The notes below the pieces were generated by a model. That model ran no database searches. It was not told where the DNA came from and was given only the letters and a program-made list of their open reading frames with translations. Below, piece after piece: positions 16,586 to 25,678 of a stretch of 33,116 nt of DNA. Made by a program: the position numbers and the translations under genes. Numbering within the stretch: position 1 is the first letter of the stretch; each line of letters opens with the position of its first letter. The stretch covers positions 1 through 33,116 of the forward strand of contig QZJZ01000039.1 of assembly GCA_003599815.1 (NCBI GenBank), written 5' to 3'. Origin of the DNA: Candidatus Auribacter fodinae (GTDB lineage: Bacteria; Auribacterota; Auribacteria; Auribacterales; Auribacteraceae).

Positions 16586-19500
16586 TTAAAGATCATCTAT
16601 GGTGATTCGCCACTGACCGGTAATCGCTATTTTAAGGTCATCAATTATCGCAATCAGGCATGGAATGAGAAGCAGCGTCAATATGGTTCCGAATGCAAGC
16701 CCCCAACTGATCGAAATCGCCATAGGAGCAAGAATCTGGGTCTGTCCCCCGCTAAAAATCAATGGAGCCAAACCGACTATCGTCGTTACCGAAGTTAACA
16801 TAATCGGTCGGAAACGAAGTGTTCCTGATCTGAGAATAGATCCCCAGCGCCCGCCGTTTTCCCGACGATTCTTATTGATAAAGTCAACCATAATAATACT
16901 GTCGTTGACCACAATGCCTGTCAGCGCAACAGATCCAAGCAATGCCATCAATCCTAGCGATTTTCCGGATATAATCAGCCCCATTAGAACACCCGTCAGC
17001 GCGAAAGGAATAATAGACACCACAACTAAAGGCTGAACAAATGAATGAAATATAGCGCCGATAATCATGTAAATGGATAAAAATGCTATAATAAACGCCA
17101 CTCCGAGGCTTTGTAATGACTCCTGAGTATCTTTTGACTGTCCTTCGTAAAACAAACGGATGCCGGGATAACGAGCGGGTACATCAAGCAGCTGGTCGTG
17201 TAATATCATGTTTACTTCTGCGGACGTAGTAATATCCTTATCCACATCGGCAGTAACGCTGATGATTCGTTTATTGTTCTTTCGGTGAATACTGTTATAC
17301 CCCGGAGCCCTGAGTATCTCAGCAATAGCTTTAAGGCGTACCGTAGAACCGCTTGGAGTCCTGACTTCAAGATTTTCGATATGTTCACGCAACTTCCTGT
17401 ATGGCTCGTATGCTTTTATAACCACATCAACATCATCGCTTACCATGCGTATTTCGGTGGACTTTAAACCTGCAAAAGTGTTTCGAACCGACCTGCTGAT
17501 ATCAGTATTGTCGAGTCCAAAGAGGTTTGCCTTTTCCTCATCAATAATAATCCGGTATTCTTCTTTGCCAGCTTCAAAATTGTCCGCGATATTCTGGACA
17601 CCTTTAATGCTGGACAGTTTATCTTTTATCTCAGAAATCACTTTTTGCATTATCGCAAAATCTTCACCTGCAATTTCCAGTTCCACTGCCTGCCCTTCAG
17701 GCGGTCCGCCGCCTTGCGACGTAACCTCAATACTCTTTGCTCCCGGTATGTCCTTGAGTAACCATATCATATGCTGGATAATCTCATTACCTGAGCGGGT
17801 GTCAGGGTTTTCTTCGGTTATATCAATGCGCATCATGGAAACATTACTGCCCATTTTATAATTGATTTTGTCTTTATCCAGCATGGAGCCGATTGTGGAC
17901 TCAATGGTATGATACTCACTGCGGGGTATATGCGCGATGATGCGCTCTTCTATGTTCTTAATTACCTGTTCGGTGTCTTCCAGTTTATTACGTTCCGGCG
18001 TTTCCACGCGAACATAAATTTCATCGATATAACTTGTTTCAAACAGAATAAAACGTGCGGTCTTTTTGGAAAACCAGATTGTACTGATTATACCGACTAC
18101 GCAGAGTACTACAAAAATGTATCTGTGGCGCAAACATAGTTTTAATGCGTAGGCGTAGACCGTTATAATCTTTTTTAGGAGCCGGTTTTTACGTTCGCGA
18201 GGTGTTTTTTTCACAAAATCAGCAAGATGGGACGGCAACACGAAAAACGCCTCGAATAACGATGCAATCAACGCAAAAATAACCATCAAAGGAATAAATG
18301 CCATAAACTTGCCGAGATCACCGGACATAAATACCAATGGAGTAAATGCCGCTATGGTCGTAGAGACTGAACCGACGACAGGCCAGAAAACCTCATCAGT
18401 CCCGTACACTGCGGCCTGTACTGGCGTATACCCTTTCTCAATATAACGATAGACATTCTCCACAACGACGATTGAATCATCAACGATCATACCAAGCGCC
18501 ATAATCAGCCCGAACATGGTCAGGAGGTTTATGGTATTCCCCGTCAGCCACATCAGAATTACAGCCCCAAAAATGGCAACAGGGATGCCGAGGGCGGTCA
18601 TAAGCGACATCCGCCAGTTCAGAAAAAGGACAAGCAGTACCGTCACAAGAATTAATCCCATGACAGCACTGCTTTCCATGGTCTGAATACGATTAAAAAT
18701 ATATTTTGATGTATCAGCGAACACAATCAGCCCCATGCTTTCAGGAAGCAATTTTTCATACTTTTTCATTTCCTTCTTTATAGCGGCTGATAGCGAAATC
18801 GCATCAGCATCTTCAGTTTTTAATACTGTCAGAGTAACAGCCCGTTTACCGTTCACCCTGCTGAACATCTTGTTTTCTTCAAACCGATCAACAACCTGAG
18901 CAAAATCCCCAATAGTAACCTGCCTGCCCTGAGCATCTTTTTTTACAATAATCTTTTTTATTTCGAAGGGGTTCTCGATCTCGCCCAATCCCCGTATCTG
19001 AAATTCGCCTCGTGTCGTTTTGAGCGTCCCCGCGGAAAGATTCAGGTTTTTGCGGGATATAACGCGCGAAATGTCATCTATAGTCAACCCATACGACGCC
19101 ATACGAAGCGGGTCAATTTCGATCCATACTTCCCTGTCTTCTATGCCTGAGACCCATACATCACGTACTCCGTCGAGTAATTCAAGGTCATCTTCAATCA
19201 TATCAACATATTTTTTCGCCTCAAAAAAATCGAAAGTACCTGTCAGTCCAATGGAAATTAAAGGAATAGAAAATTTAACCTCCTCAATAACCGGTTCCTC
19301 TGTGGTATCCGGCAACTCTTTTTTTACAATATCTATTTTCTGCCGGATATCGTTAATGAGGGTATCAAGATTATCCACTTCATCAGAAGCTTTCACCATA
19401 ATGCGAGACATACCCTCGCCCGACTGGGATATTATCTCGACAAGACCATCAACGTCTTCGAGCTCGTCTTCGATTGGAATGGTAATTAAATCCTCAACAT

Positions 19501-19675
19501 CTGAGGGCGAACTGATATCAGGATCAATTGTGGTTATTTGTATGCGCTTGGTTTTAATGAGTGGAAATGTTTCCCGGGGAACTGTATTATATAGGTATAC
19601 TCCGGCAACAATAATAATGAAAACAGCAAAATTGACGAGAACTTTCTGCCGGACAGAAAAACGCGCTATGCTCAT
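16586..19675 (-). CDS. RND-type efflux transporter, inner-membrane permease subunit
   Basis: This 1029-residue AcrB/HAE1-family pump has two repeats, each with a transmembrane bundle and a large periplasmic loop. The N-terminus (SVRQKVLVNFAVFIIIVAG) and the porter region (VPRETFPLI...) are typical. The proton-relay aspartates are present in GMIVDDSIVVVENVYR. At the AcrB K940 position this protein has N (TGIVVNDSIIMVDF), as in the large non-AcrB subgroup, while the LRFRPIMLTS arginine is kept. Substrate is therefore not predictable from AcrB. It starts at ATG 19675, overlapping the adaptor stop by 4 bases (ATGA), and ends the operon. No TolC-type outer membrane factor gene is in the window, so one must be supplied elsewhere. 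Confidence 0.94.
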   Translation of the reverse strand: MSIARFSVRQKVLVNFAVFIIIVAGVYLYNTVPRETFPLIKTKRIQITTIDPDISSPSDVEDLITIPIEDELEDVDGLVEIISQSGEGMSRIMVKASDEVDNLDTLINDIRQKIDIVKKELPDTTEEPVIEEVKFSIPLISIGLTGTFDFFEAKKYVDMIEDDLELLDGVRDVWVSGIEDREVWIEIDPLRMASYGLTIDDISRVISRKNLNLSAGTLKTTRGEFQIRGLGEIENPFEIKKIIVKKDAQGRQVTIGDFAQVVDRFEENKMFSRVNGKRAVTLTVLKTEDADAISLSAAIKKEMKKYEKLLPESMGLIVFADTSKYIFNRIQTMESSAVMGLILVTVLLVLFLNWRMSLMTALGIPVAIFGAVILMWLTGNTINLLTMFGLIMALGMIVDDSIVVVENVYRYIEKGYTPVQAAVYGTDEVFWPVVGSVSTTIAAFTPLVFMSGDLGKFMAFIPLMVIFALIASLFEAFFVLPSHLADFVKKTPRERKNRLLKKIITVYAYALKLCLRHRYIFVVLCVVGIISTIWFSKKTARFILFETSYIDEIYVRVETPERNKLEDTEQVIKNIEERIIAHIPRSEYHTIESTIGSMLDKDKINYKMGSNVSMMRIDITEENPDTRSGNEIIQHMIWLLKDIPGAKSIEVTSQGGGPPEGQAVELEIAGEDFAIMQKVISEIKDKLSSIKGVQNIADNFEAGKEEYRIIIDEEKANLFGLDNTDISRSVRNTFAGLKSTEIRMVSDDVDVVIKAYEPYRKLREHIENLEVRTPSGSTVRLKAIAEILRAPGYNSIHRKNNKRIISVTADVDKDITTSAEVNMILHDQLLDVPARYPGIRLFYEGQSKDTQESLQSLGVAFIIAFLSIYMIIGAIFHSFVQPLVVVSIIPFALTGVLMGLIISGKSLGLMALLGSVALTGIVVNDSIIMVDFINKNRRENGGRWGSILRSGTLRFRPIMLTSVTTIVGLAPLIFSGGQTQILAPMAISISWGLAFGTILTLLLIPCLIAIIDDLKIAITGQWRITIDDL

Positions 19676-20823
19676 TGGCCTGCCTTCGGTAGACTGCTCT
19701 CATTATCCACAACGATAACGGAACTGCCGTTCTGCAAAGAAGAATAACCCGTAACAATGACCTTATCCCCTTCCGACAATCCTGAGGAAATAGCGGTTTC
19801 ATCACGTACCTGCTGGCTCACATGAACATATGTTAAACGCGCTTTATCATCTTTTAACACAAATACATGATAGCCCTCTTCCGATTTAAGCACAACGTCG
19901 GACGGCACAAAGTACATGTTATTAACTTCACCCAGTTTGGCATATATTCGGATCACCATGCCGGGCAGAAGCATAACGCCCTGCTCGGTATTATTGTATA
20001 ATGAAATCACCCGAAAATTCAGGTAGTCGTCATCAGAACCCGGATCTATTGATACTATACTGCTGATAAACTCTTTGTCGGGATAAGCGTCGACCACAAA
20101 TGATACCGGCAACCCGATAAAAAAAGCCGGAAGCTCAACATCCGTGATATAAAAATGAATTTTCAACCTGGATATATCTATAATTTCAAACAACTGCGTG
20201 GCTTGAAAAACAGTTTCTCCTTCATCAATATAAATTTTTGATATTACACCTTCAAAAGGCGCCTTAACAGTCGCGTCATCAACATTTTTCTGTTTGCGTT
20301 TCATATCAGCTTCCAACGTTTTCATCTCATTAAACGCAATTTTAACGTTTACTTCCGCCTGCAAGAGGTCATCTTCAGATATTATGTTCTCTTTACGCAA
20401 TTTCTGCTGACGCTCAAAATCACTCACGGCATCTTCATGCAGGACACGAGCTTTTTCGTACCGTGCAAAAGCTTCTTCGCGCGAAATCTGCAGGAGTTCA
20501 TCTTCTATAACCGTAACGATATCGCCTTGCTTAACCCGATCGCCTTCAATAAAATTGATAGTCTGGATTGTTCCTGATACTTTTGCTGAAACCGTGGCGT
20601 CCTTATACGGTTTAATAACTCCTCTGAATGTCCCGATAATATCTCTTTTTTGCAAAGAAACCTGCATGATTTCAACAGGAACCGGAGGGAGTTCCTTGAT
20701 GTTCCCTGATAACATTTTTCTATGCATTTCCTGTTTGAAACGAATAGCCAGCATACTTACAAGAGATATGGACACAAATAGTATAAAAAGAATTAACAGA
20801 AATTTTTTCTTATTTCTTTTCAT
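19672..20823 (-). CDS. RND efflux periplasmic adaptor (membrane fusion protein)
   Basis: This 383-residue adaptor bridges the RND pump and an outer membrane channel. An N-terminal membrane anchor (about residues 7-27) is followed by the first lipoyl half (VSAKVSGTIQTINFIEGDRVKQGD), an alpha-helical hairpin (about 112-180), the second lipoyl half (VKAPFEGVISKIYIDEGETV), then beta-barrel and membrane-proximal domains (LLPGMVIRIYAKL...). There is no lipobox, so it is anchored by the helix. It overlaps the methyltransferase-domain gene upstream and the pump gene downstream by 4 bases each, so all three are translationally coupled. Confidence 0.93.
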   Translation of the reverse strand: MKRNKKKFLLILFILFVSISLVSMLAIRFKQEMHRKMLSGNIKELPPVPVEIMQVSLQKRDIIGTFRGVIKPYKDATVSAKVSGTIQTINFIEGDRVKQGDIVTVIEDELLQISREEAFARYEKARVLHEDAVSDFERQQKLRKENIISEDDLLQAEVNVKIAFNEMKTLEADMKRKQKNVDDATVKAPFEGVISKIYIDEGETVFQATQLFEIIDISRLKIHFYITDVELPAFFIGLPVSFVVDAYPDKEFISSIVSIDPGSDDDYLNFRVISLYNNTEQGVMLLPGMVIRIYAKLGEVNNMYFVPSDVVLKSEEGYHVFVLKDDKARLTYVHVSQQVRDETAISSGLSEGDKVIVTGYSSLQNGSSVIVVDNESSLPKAGQ

Positions 20824-22601
20824 TGGGCGGCCTGTTGTTTCTCAGGTGATTGTTCTTTTTTTAGCGCGACAATAACCCCAAAATGGAAATCATTATCAAC
20901 TGGGATATATTCTGAATTAACTACATACCCATTTTCCTCATTAATACCCGCTTCTTTTAATTCTTCCTGCAATTCATCACGTTTAAAAAAATGCTTCATC
21001 TGCTTTCCGACAAAAGGCTGGAACGATGATATGGTATTGTCATTATCCATGGTAATATTTTCATCGGATTCCAGTTTCTGAAACGTCTCTCCTTCTGCGA
21101 TATGATATTCTATAAACAGAACCCCTCCTGTCAACAACGCCTTATCCAGCTTTTTAAACAAATCAAGGCGGTCTTGTTTCGGTAAAAATTCTACCACATT
21201 GTCAAGTACAACCAAATTAGGCCTGTTATGAACCGGGGTTGAACTGTCAGGATACGGATATGTACGTATATCCGACTTAGCGGGATATAGCTTCGCAATT
21301 TCAGGTTCAAGGTACTCAAGTCGCCGAATTCGGTTAATGACCGCCTGAGAGTGGTCTACTGCAACAACACCTTTGAATATATCGTTATTTCTTGCAAGGA
21401 ACAGGGCATCGCTTCCATCGCCACATCCAAGATCAAAAGCCGTTCCTTGGGGAAGTGACTTGCCCTGTTCAGCCATAAGCTTCACGAGACGCGGGTTAGG
21501 AGGCATTTGTGATCCGTTGCCAATAAGGTAAAAAACATAGTCATCCGTTTCAGGCGCATTGACAGCTGAAGACCGGGTACTATGGGCACCCCACGGAAAC
21601 AAAACCCGTTCACTGGAAGCTGTCTTTTTCAGAGCGAATAAATAATCATAATATTGGGGGACAAAACTCTCTTCAACCAACTTTTCATACACCACTCTGT
21701 AATGTTCGCGTACTTCCTCCGCAACAGAGATATCCTGCAAATCAAGAACATCAGCGTTTTTTACAAGGTAATCGGCGATTCGCATCTGGAGCAGAACATG
21801 ATGAATCTGCGATTCCAGCGTATCATTATGATTAATTCCCATACCTTCATTAAAGGCTTTGAGGTTCCACAGCGCCAACAAAAAAATAGTTTTTCCGACT
21901 TTTTTGTTCTCAAAATAAAGTATGGGAGTTAATCCCCACTGCTTATCAAAACCATATCCGACCAGATATCCCCCTTCAGCCCGTGTTTCCAATTGCGGCA
22001 GGAAAAAATGGATATTATCAGTATTCACAATTCCCGTACCGCCAACAATTTCGCGAATATCATTTTCAGAAAGAGACTGAGGAAGTTTGCCCGCAACAGA
22101 ATGGATATACCGTACAATTTCAGAAAAATATTCTTCTTCCGTTGTGTTAAAATGGACAGACTCCAATAATCCCCGGTGACTCATCATAGCTATCGCCTGC
22201 TGGGTAATGTTTTTAAATTCATTGAGATCACTTGCTTTACGGCTTTGCTGCATGACGCCTGTCATCTGGTTCAGAGACAAAGCACTGGTCTGCCCTGCAC
22301 AAACAATGTCGTAGGTAAGAGTATCCAGCAATACCATTTTTAGGCGAGCCTGTTCGCTGTCCCCAAGCAGATAAAGGCCATTCGCATCTTCAAGGACAGA
22401 TTGTATGAAATAATAGAGATTAGGAATTTGTGACGAAGGATCCTCATGAAACATCAGAACCCGGTCTCGGATTACCTCAGCCCGGCCGGCAATGCGGTGC
22501 GCCAATTTCTCAAGTATCGGGCCCGCTGATTGAGGCGCTGAAAAAACATTAAGATTTATTGTGAATACCAGAAAAAAAACGCAAATAACCTTTCGCAACA
22601 T
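20820..22601 (-). CDS. Exported or membrane-anchored protein with C-terminal class I SAM methyltransferase domain
   Basis: This 593-residue protein has an N-terminal signal peptide (MLRKVICVFFLVF..., probable cleavage near FSA-P, residues 20-23). A helical region of about 350 residues of unknown family follows. The C-terminal class I methyltransferase domain has motif I FDLGCGDGSDALFLA (389-403), motif II VAVDHS (413-418), a LVVLDNVVEFL strand (463-473) and GGVLFIEYH. The C-terminus is hydrophilic and Q/E-rich. A SAM-binding domain behind a secretion signal is unusual because SAM is cytoplasmic. The start ATG 22601 has GGAGAA 5 nt upstream, and the promoter at 22648-22676 covers the alternative in-frame ATG at 22652, ruling that one out. 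It leads the operon with the RND adaptor and pump. No specific substrate is claimed. Confidence 0.85.
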   Translation of the reverse strand: MLRKVICVFFLVFTINLNVFSAPQSAGPILEKLAHRIAGRAEVIRDRVLMFHEDPSSQIPNLYYFIQSVLEDANGLYLLGDSEQARLKMVLLDTLTYDIVCAGQTSALSLNQMTGVMQQSRKASDLNEFKNITQQAIAMMSHRGLLESVHFNTTEEEYFSEIVRYIHSVAGKLPQSLSENDIREIVGGTGIVNTDNIHFFLPQLETRAEGGYLVGYGFDKQWGLTPILYFENKKVGKTIFLLALWNLKAFNEGMGINHNDTLESQIHHVLLQMRIADYLVKNADVLDLQDISVAEEVREHYRVVYEKLVEESFVPQYYDYLFALKKTASSERVLFPWGAHSTRSSAVNAPETDDYVFYLIGNGSQMPPNPRLVKLMAEQGKSLPQGTAFDLGCGDGSDALFLARNNDIFKGVVAVDHSQAVINRIRRLEYLEPEIAKLYPAKSDIRTYPYPDSSTPVHNRPNLVVLDNVVEFLPKQDRLDLFKKLDKALLTGGVLFIEYHIAEGETFQKLESDENITMDNDNTISSFQPFVGKQMKHFFKRDELQEELKEAGINEENGYVVNSEYIPVDNDFHFGVIVALKKEQSPEKQQAAQ

Positions 22602-22606
22602 TATGC

Positions 22607-22612
22607 TTCTCC
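22607..22612 (-). promoter_or_regulatory. Ribosome binding site deciding the start of the methyltransferase-domain gene
   Basis: GGAGAA lies 5 nt before ATG 22601 on the minus strand, whereas the upstream in-frame ATGs near 22652 have no such site. Confidence 0.6.
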
Positions 22613-22647
22613 ATTCAGTCCAAACAGTTGAAAGTCTGCCGAAAAAC

Positions 22648-22676
22648 ATCATAATCTATTCATTGAAGACTGACAA
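22648..22676 (-). promoter_or_regulatory. Sigma-70 promoter of the methyltransferase-RND operon
   Basis: TTGTCA (22671-22676, 5 of 6), a 17-nt spacer and TATGAT (22648-22653, 5 of 6) lie on the minus strand. Transcription would start near 22641, leaving a 40-nt leader to ATG 22601. Confidence 0.6.
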
Positions 22677-22726
22677 TATCAAAGAGAAATTCAACACGAA
22701 ATGAAAACGCAGGCTGAAAACTTTAA

Positions 22727-24124
22727 TTACATGCCGCCCCTGCCGCCAATCACAGTAGCAATTGTTTTCAGGATAATTTTCATATCCATGAATACAGACA
22801 TGTTTCGAATGTAAAAGAGGTCATAATGCAGTTTTTCCGTGGCGTCTTCAATAGTATTGCCGTACGGATACAAAACCTGAGCCCAGCCTGTTAAGCCGGG
22901 TTTAACCAGATGGCGCTCATCATAAAAGGTAATTCGTTCTTTCAGCATATCCACAAATTCCGGACGTTCCGGACGAGGACCTACAATGCTCATATCGCCT
23001 TTGAGGATATTCCAGCACTGCGGCAATTCATCAATACGTACTTTGCGCATGAACTTTCCAAATGCAGTAATCCGATTGTCCCCTTTTGTTGCCCACACTG
23101 CGCCAGTCCGTTTTTCTGCGTCAACGACCATAGTGCGGAATTTATGGATCCTGAAATGACTTCCGTTTAAACCAACACGAACCTGAGAGAAAAAAATAGG
23201 TCCGGGAGACGTTATCTTCATTATGACAAACACAAATGGAAAGATTAACAGCATAATGAATAGCCCGATCAAGCTGAAAATAATATCACAGAACCTCTTA
23301 AAAATAAAATATGGTTTACGAATCAACTGAATGCCGCTTAACAGCCATAAGGCGTCAATATGGTCACTCGGAACTTTGCCAAAAAGTTTACAATAAATGT
23401 CAACGGCTGACGACACCTGAACATTGCTGCGTGCGCACTGGAGCAGGATATCGGTCCATGTTTCTTTTATCTCCTTTTCAAAAGAGACAACAACCATTTG
23501 CGGGCGCAGTTCTTTGATGTCTGCGGCAAAAGACTCAATTCCACCCCGAATGGGAATTTCCATTACTTCTTTGCCATGCTTCCGGTCGTCGTCATCATAA
23601 ATACCGATGATATGAAAATAAGCGCTTCCGCTCTTTTTTATGTCTTCAATCATCTTCAATGCGGCAAAACCAGATCCTAAAACCATAATGTTAAGGGGAT
23701 ATCGTTTTACGATCATCAGGTAATAGCGAGTCAGCATCATACCTAAAATAATCACAACGGACATGAAAACAATTGATTTACGCGGCAAGGCAAGAAACTC
23801 AAGAAAAAATGACGACACAATCACCAGCAGGCTGGTTAACGCTACGCCGATAAAAATACGCGGAACGATGGATGTCCAAAAATCGATAAGAAAAATATTG
23901 TACAAGTCAATAATGTAAAAAATCGCAACAGTCAAAGACGTATACAGAAAAATAATGCCGAAATAGCCGCGCTGTAAAAATAAATCCATGGAAATAGTGC
24001 TGCGTAATATAACAGCAAGAAAAATAGCCCCGAATACGATTATAAAATCGCACCAGAGCAACAAAAATTTACGTTCAACAATGGATAAATGCCAACTATT
24101 GTTATTATTCGAGTGATCGCTCAT
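22727..24124 (-). CDS. Polyprenyl-phosphate sugar-1-phosphate transferase, PEP-CTERM/exopolysaccharide type
   Basis: This 465-residue polyprenol glycosylphosphotransferase starts a lipid-linked exopolysaccharide repeat unit by moving a sugar-1-phosphate from UDP-sugar to undecaprenyl phosphate. Four or five N-terminal membrane helices (about 20-135) are followed by a CoA-binding-like nucleotide domain (IMVLGSGFAALKMI, 146-159). The C-terminal catalytic domain has FKRFCDIIFSLIG, SPGPIFFSQVRVG, HKFRTM, VRIDELPQCWNILKGDMS, VGPRPERPEF and KPGLTGWAQV. The GAVWATKGDNRIT segment and the terminal YDLFYIRN pattern resemble the EpsB_2-type transferases associated with PEP-CTERM/exosortase loci, an inference from memory of that family. 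It is preceded by a 302-nt gap and then a PEP-CTERM protein gene, which strengthens the link. Confidence 0.9.
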   Translation of the reverse strand: MSDHSNNNNSWHLSIVERKFLLLWCDFIIVFGAIFLAVILRSTISMDLFLQRGYFGIIFLYTSLTVAIFYIIDLYNIFLIDFWTSIVPRIFIGVALTSLLVIVSSFFLEFLALPRKSIVFMSVVIILGMMLTRYYLMIVKRYPLNIMVLGSGFAALKMIEDIKKSGSAYFHIIGIYDDDDRKHGKEVMEIPIRGGIESFAADIKELRPQMVVVSFEKEIKETWTDILLQCARSNVQVSSAVDIYCKLFGKVPSDHIDALWLLSGIQLIRKPYFIFKRFCDIIFSLIGLFIMLLIFPFVFVIMKITSPGPIFFSQVRVGLNGSHFRIHKFRTMVVDAEKRTGAVWATKGDNRITAFGKFMRKVRIDELPQCWNILKGDMSIVGPRPERPEFVDMLKERITFYDERHLVKPGLTGWAQVLYPYGNTIEDATEKLHYDLFYIRNMSVFMDMKIILKTIATVIGGRGGM

Positions 24125-24426
24125 ACCTTAATACCGGGTTCAGATCATATCAGGATTATTTTCTTAGCGGGCCTGACCAGACAAGCTGTTCACTATCTAT
24201 TATCGTGAATATAGCCGTTTCGATTAGAAATATTTTATCGGGTTAATAATACACATATTTGTTTTATAATCAAACTATTATTACTATTATACGCGCAACC
24301 TGAACTGAAACAAAAGTAGAATTCCATTTTAATCAAAGACTTTACCTCCGGCATGAAACATCAGCAAGACTGCACATGGGCACAAGCTGGTCTTAAATTA
24401 AAAGATTAAACTTGGTTCGTGCAATA
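24125..24426. other. 302-nt intergenic region upstream of the sugar transferase gene
   Basis: This A/T-rich gap holds the sugar-transferase promoter (24286-24313) and a leader of about 155 nt. A TTCAC...GTGAA inverted repeat lies near 24188-24212. I see no terminator with a GC stem and U tract after the PEP-CTERM gene, no tRNA and no credible small gene. I looked for a c-di-GMP-I riboswitch core and did not find it. Confidence 0.5.
24286..24313 (-). promoter_or_regulatory. Candidate sigma-70 promoter of the sugar transferase gene
   Basis: A perfect TATAAT (24286-24291) on the minus strand is preceded at 16 nt by TTGTTT (24308-24313, 3 of 6). It would give a leader of about 155 nt. Confidence 0.4.
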
Positions 24427-25194
24427 TTAACAGCGCCGCTTTGCAAACCGAATACCAACGAGAGAAGAAACAAACAATACACCTGACAGCGGCTCAGGTA
24501 CAGCGGGAGATGTTAACGCCCCATTTACGTCAAAATAGTCGAAATAGGCAGTCGAACGAATTGTATTGTCAGCAGCGCCTTCCGGGTCAGGCCCAATACT
24601 ATCCTGTCGGATAGCAAATAGCCCAACACCCGTAACCGTATAAGAAAGCGTTCTGGTTCCGAAAGAAGTAAACGATTGGCCATCAAAGCCATACCAAGAG
24701 GTGTACTGGTTACCGTCTTTCTGTAACCGGAAATAAATATCGTCAAAATTCGCACTGACATTTGTACTCAGGAATTTAATAAATTCGGAGGTATCCCATG
24801 AATATACGGCGGTGGTCATCCGAAGGTATCCGCCCCATTCAGGGAGACCATCGCTGACAGTGACCATGATACCTGCTTCCTGATATGTTGAGGTCGCAGA
24901 AAAATGCATCTTCGTGTCAACTATCCAATTAGCAGTGCTGGCAACTGCCTGATATAACCGTGGGGCATTAACGTTATGTGCTGTCCAGAGATCACTGTTG
25001 TCGGTGTTAGTCTGGATATGTAACCGTCCGTCACCGGTTGTTTGTACTGTTGTGCCGGCAGACGGTGTCTGCACTATCCATGCGGGATTAAGTGTCGTTC
25101 CATTGAAATCATCCGCCACTGGTGAAGCAAAAATTGACGGAGATGCATATATCCCTATCACAAGAAAAACACATAAAGTTAATATTCTGATCAT
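24427..25194 (-). CDS. PEP-CTERM sorting-signal surface protein with concanavalin-like (DUF1349-like) domain
   Basis: This 255-residue exported protein has an N-terminal signal peptide (MIRILTLCVFLVIGIYASPSIFAS, cleavage near residue 24). The middle looks like a beta-sandwich of the DUF1349/concanavalin type (DDFNGTTLNPAW, GRLHIQTNT, EAGIMVTVSD, GGYLRMTT). It ends with a PEP-CTERM tail: VPEP at 232-235, a hydrophobic helix (about 237-248) and basic RFAKRRC at the end. In characterised systems an exosortase recognises this tail and processes the protein during export with an exopolysaccharide. ATG 25194 is chosen because the GAAAGGG site lies about 6 nt upstream and the signal peptide follows directly. 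The frame extends to 25329, but that segment would run through the promoter. Its ligand is unknown. Confidence 0.85.
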   Translation of the reverse strand: MIRILTLCVFLVIGIYASPSIFASPVADDFNGTTLNPAWIVQTPSAGTTVQTTGDGRLHIQTNTDNSDLWTAHNVNAPRLYQAVASTANWIVDTKMHFSATSTYQEAGIMVTVSDGLPEWGGYLRMTTAVYSWDTSEFIKFLSTNVSANFDDIYFRLQKDGNQYTSWYGFDGQSFTSFGTRTLSYTVTGVGLFAIRQDSIGPDPEGAADNTIRSTAYFDYFDVNGALTSPAVPEPLSGVLFVSSLVGIRFAKRRC

Positions 25195-25252
25195 AGTCGA
25201 CCCTTTCAAGAAAACTAAAGCCCCTTCCAAAATTCTATTATTTATATAAATA

Positions 25253-25281
25253 AGTATACCATGCGCTTTCAGAACTTTCAA
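25253..25281 (-). promoter_or_regulatory. Extended -10 sigma-70 promoter of the PEP-CTERM gene
   Basis: TTGAAA (25276-25281), a 17-nt spacer ending in TGG, and TATACT (25253-25258) lie on the minus strand. The TGn before the -10 makes it an extended -10 promoter. The leader to ATG 25194 is about 50 nt. Confidence 0.6.
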
Positions 25282-25520
25282 TATACACTGCAAACAAAAG
25301 GTAACATGCCATAAGGAAATTTGAGGCAATTGGCATTTATATCTGCACCATTAAGCTTACAAAATCTGTTTTCTTTCCTGTAATTTTTAATACGACAATC
25401 TGTTGGAGATAAAAATACAGCGTAATAAAAATTTTCCATGCTTATTTAGTAAGTTTATTATATTGTTGTTTCCATAAGTCAGTACCATCATCCAAACCCA
25501 AAAAAAACAATTTAAACTTT

Positions 25521-25550
25521 TTGAACAAAACTGTTATCTTTTTTTACTAT
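25521..25550 (+). promoter_or_regulatory. Candidate sigma-70 promoter of trxB
   Basis: TTGAAC (25521-25526), an 18-nt spacer and TACTAT (25545-25550) lie about 130 nt upstream of the trxB ATG. Both boxes match 4 of 6 consensus bases, so this is tentative. Confidence 0.3.
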
Positions 25551-25678
25551 CATGAATAAAGCAATTGTTCACCGGTTTCTTCCCTCATAAATTGCCTTAT
25601 TCAAAAGTCTGTGACTGCTATACCATTTAAACCAAAACTTTGTGATATTTTATATAACCATAATAAGGAGAGATAACC

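Larger units (their letters stand above)
25195..25678. other. 484-nt divergent intergenic region between the PEP-CTERM gene and trxB
   Basis: The region is very A/T-rich and holds two outward promoters: a good one for the PEP-CTERM gene (25253-25281, minus) and a weaker one for trxB (25521-25550, plus). About 240 nt between them has no recognisable gene, tRNA, known riboswitch core or long repeat. A second possible trxB -10 with an extended TGC (TATACC near 25620) is seen without a good -35. Confidence 0.5.

Noticed and set aside
22602-22652. N-terminal extension of the methyltransferase-domain protein from ATG 22652.
   Set aside because: It lacks a ribosome site, the -10 box of a good promoter covers it, and it would bury the signal peptide.
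24301-24360. Possible c-di-GMP-I riboswitch upstream of the sugar transferase, suggested by a CCGGAGGTA stretch on the minus strand.
   Set aside because: The rest of the conserved core is absent and no matching three-helix fold was found.
25261-25320. Possible sigma-54 -24/-12 promoter (TGGCATG then TTTGC) upstream of the PEP-CTERM gene.
   Set aside because: The GG to GC distance is about 19 bases instead of 12, so the spacing rules it out.
25195-25329. 45-residue N-terminal extension of the PEP-CTERM protein.
   Set aside because: The extension would include the promoter at 25253-25281 and precede a complete signal peptide at 25194, which has its own ribosome site.
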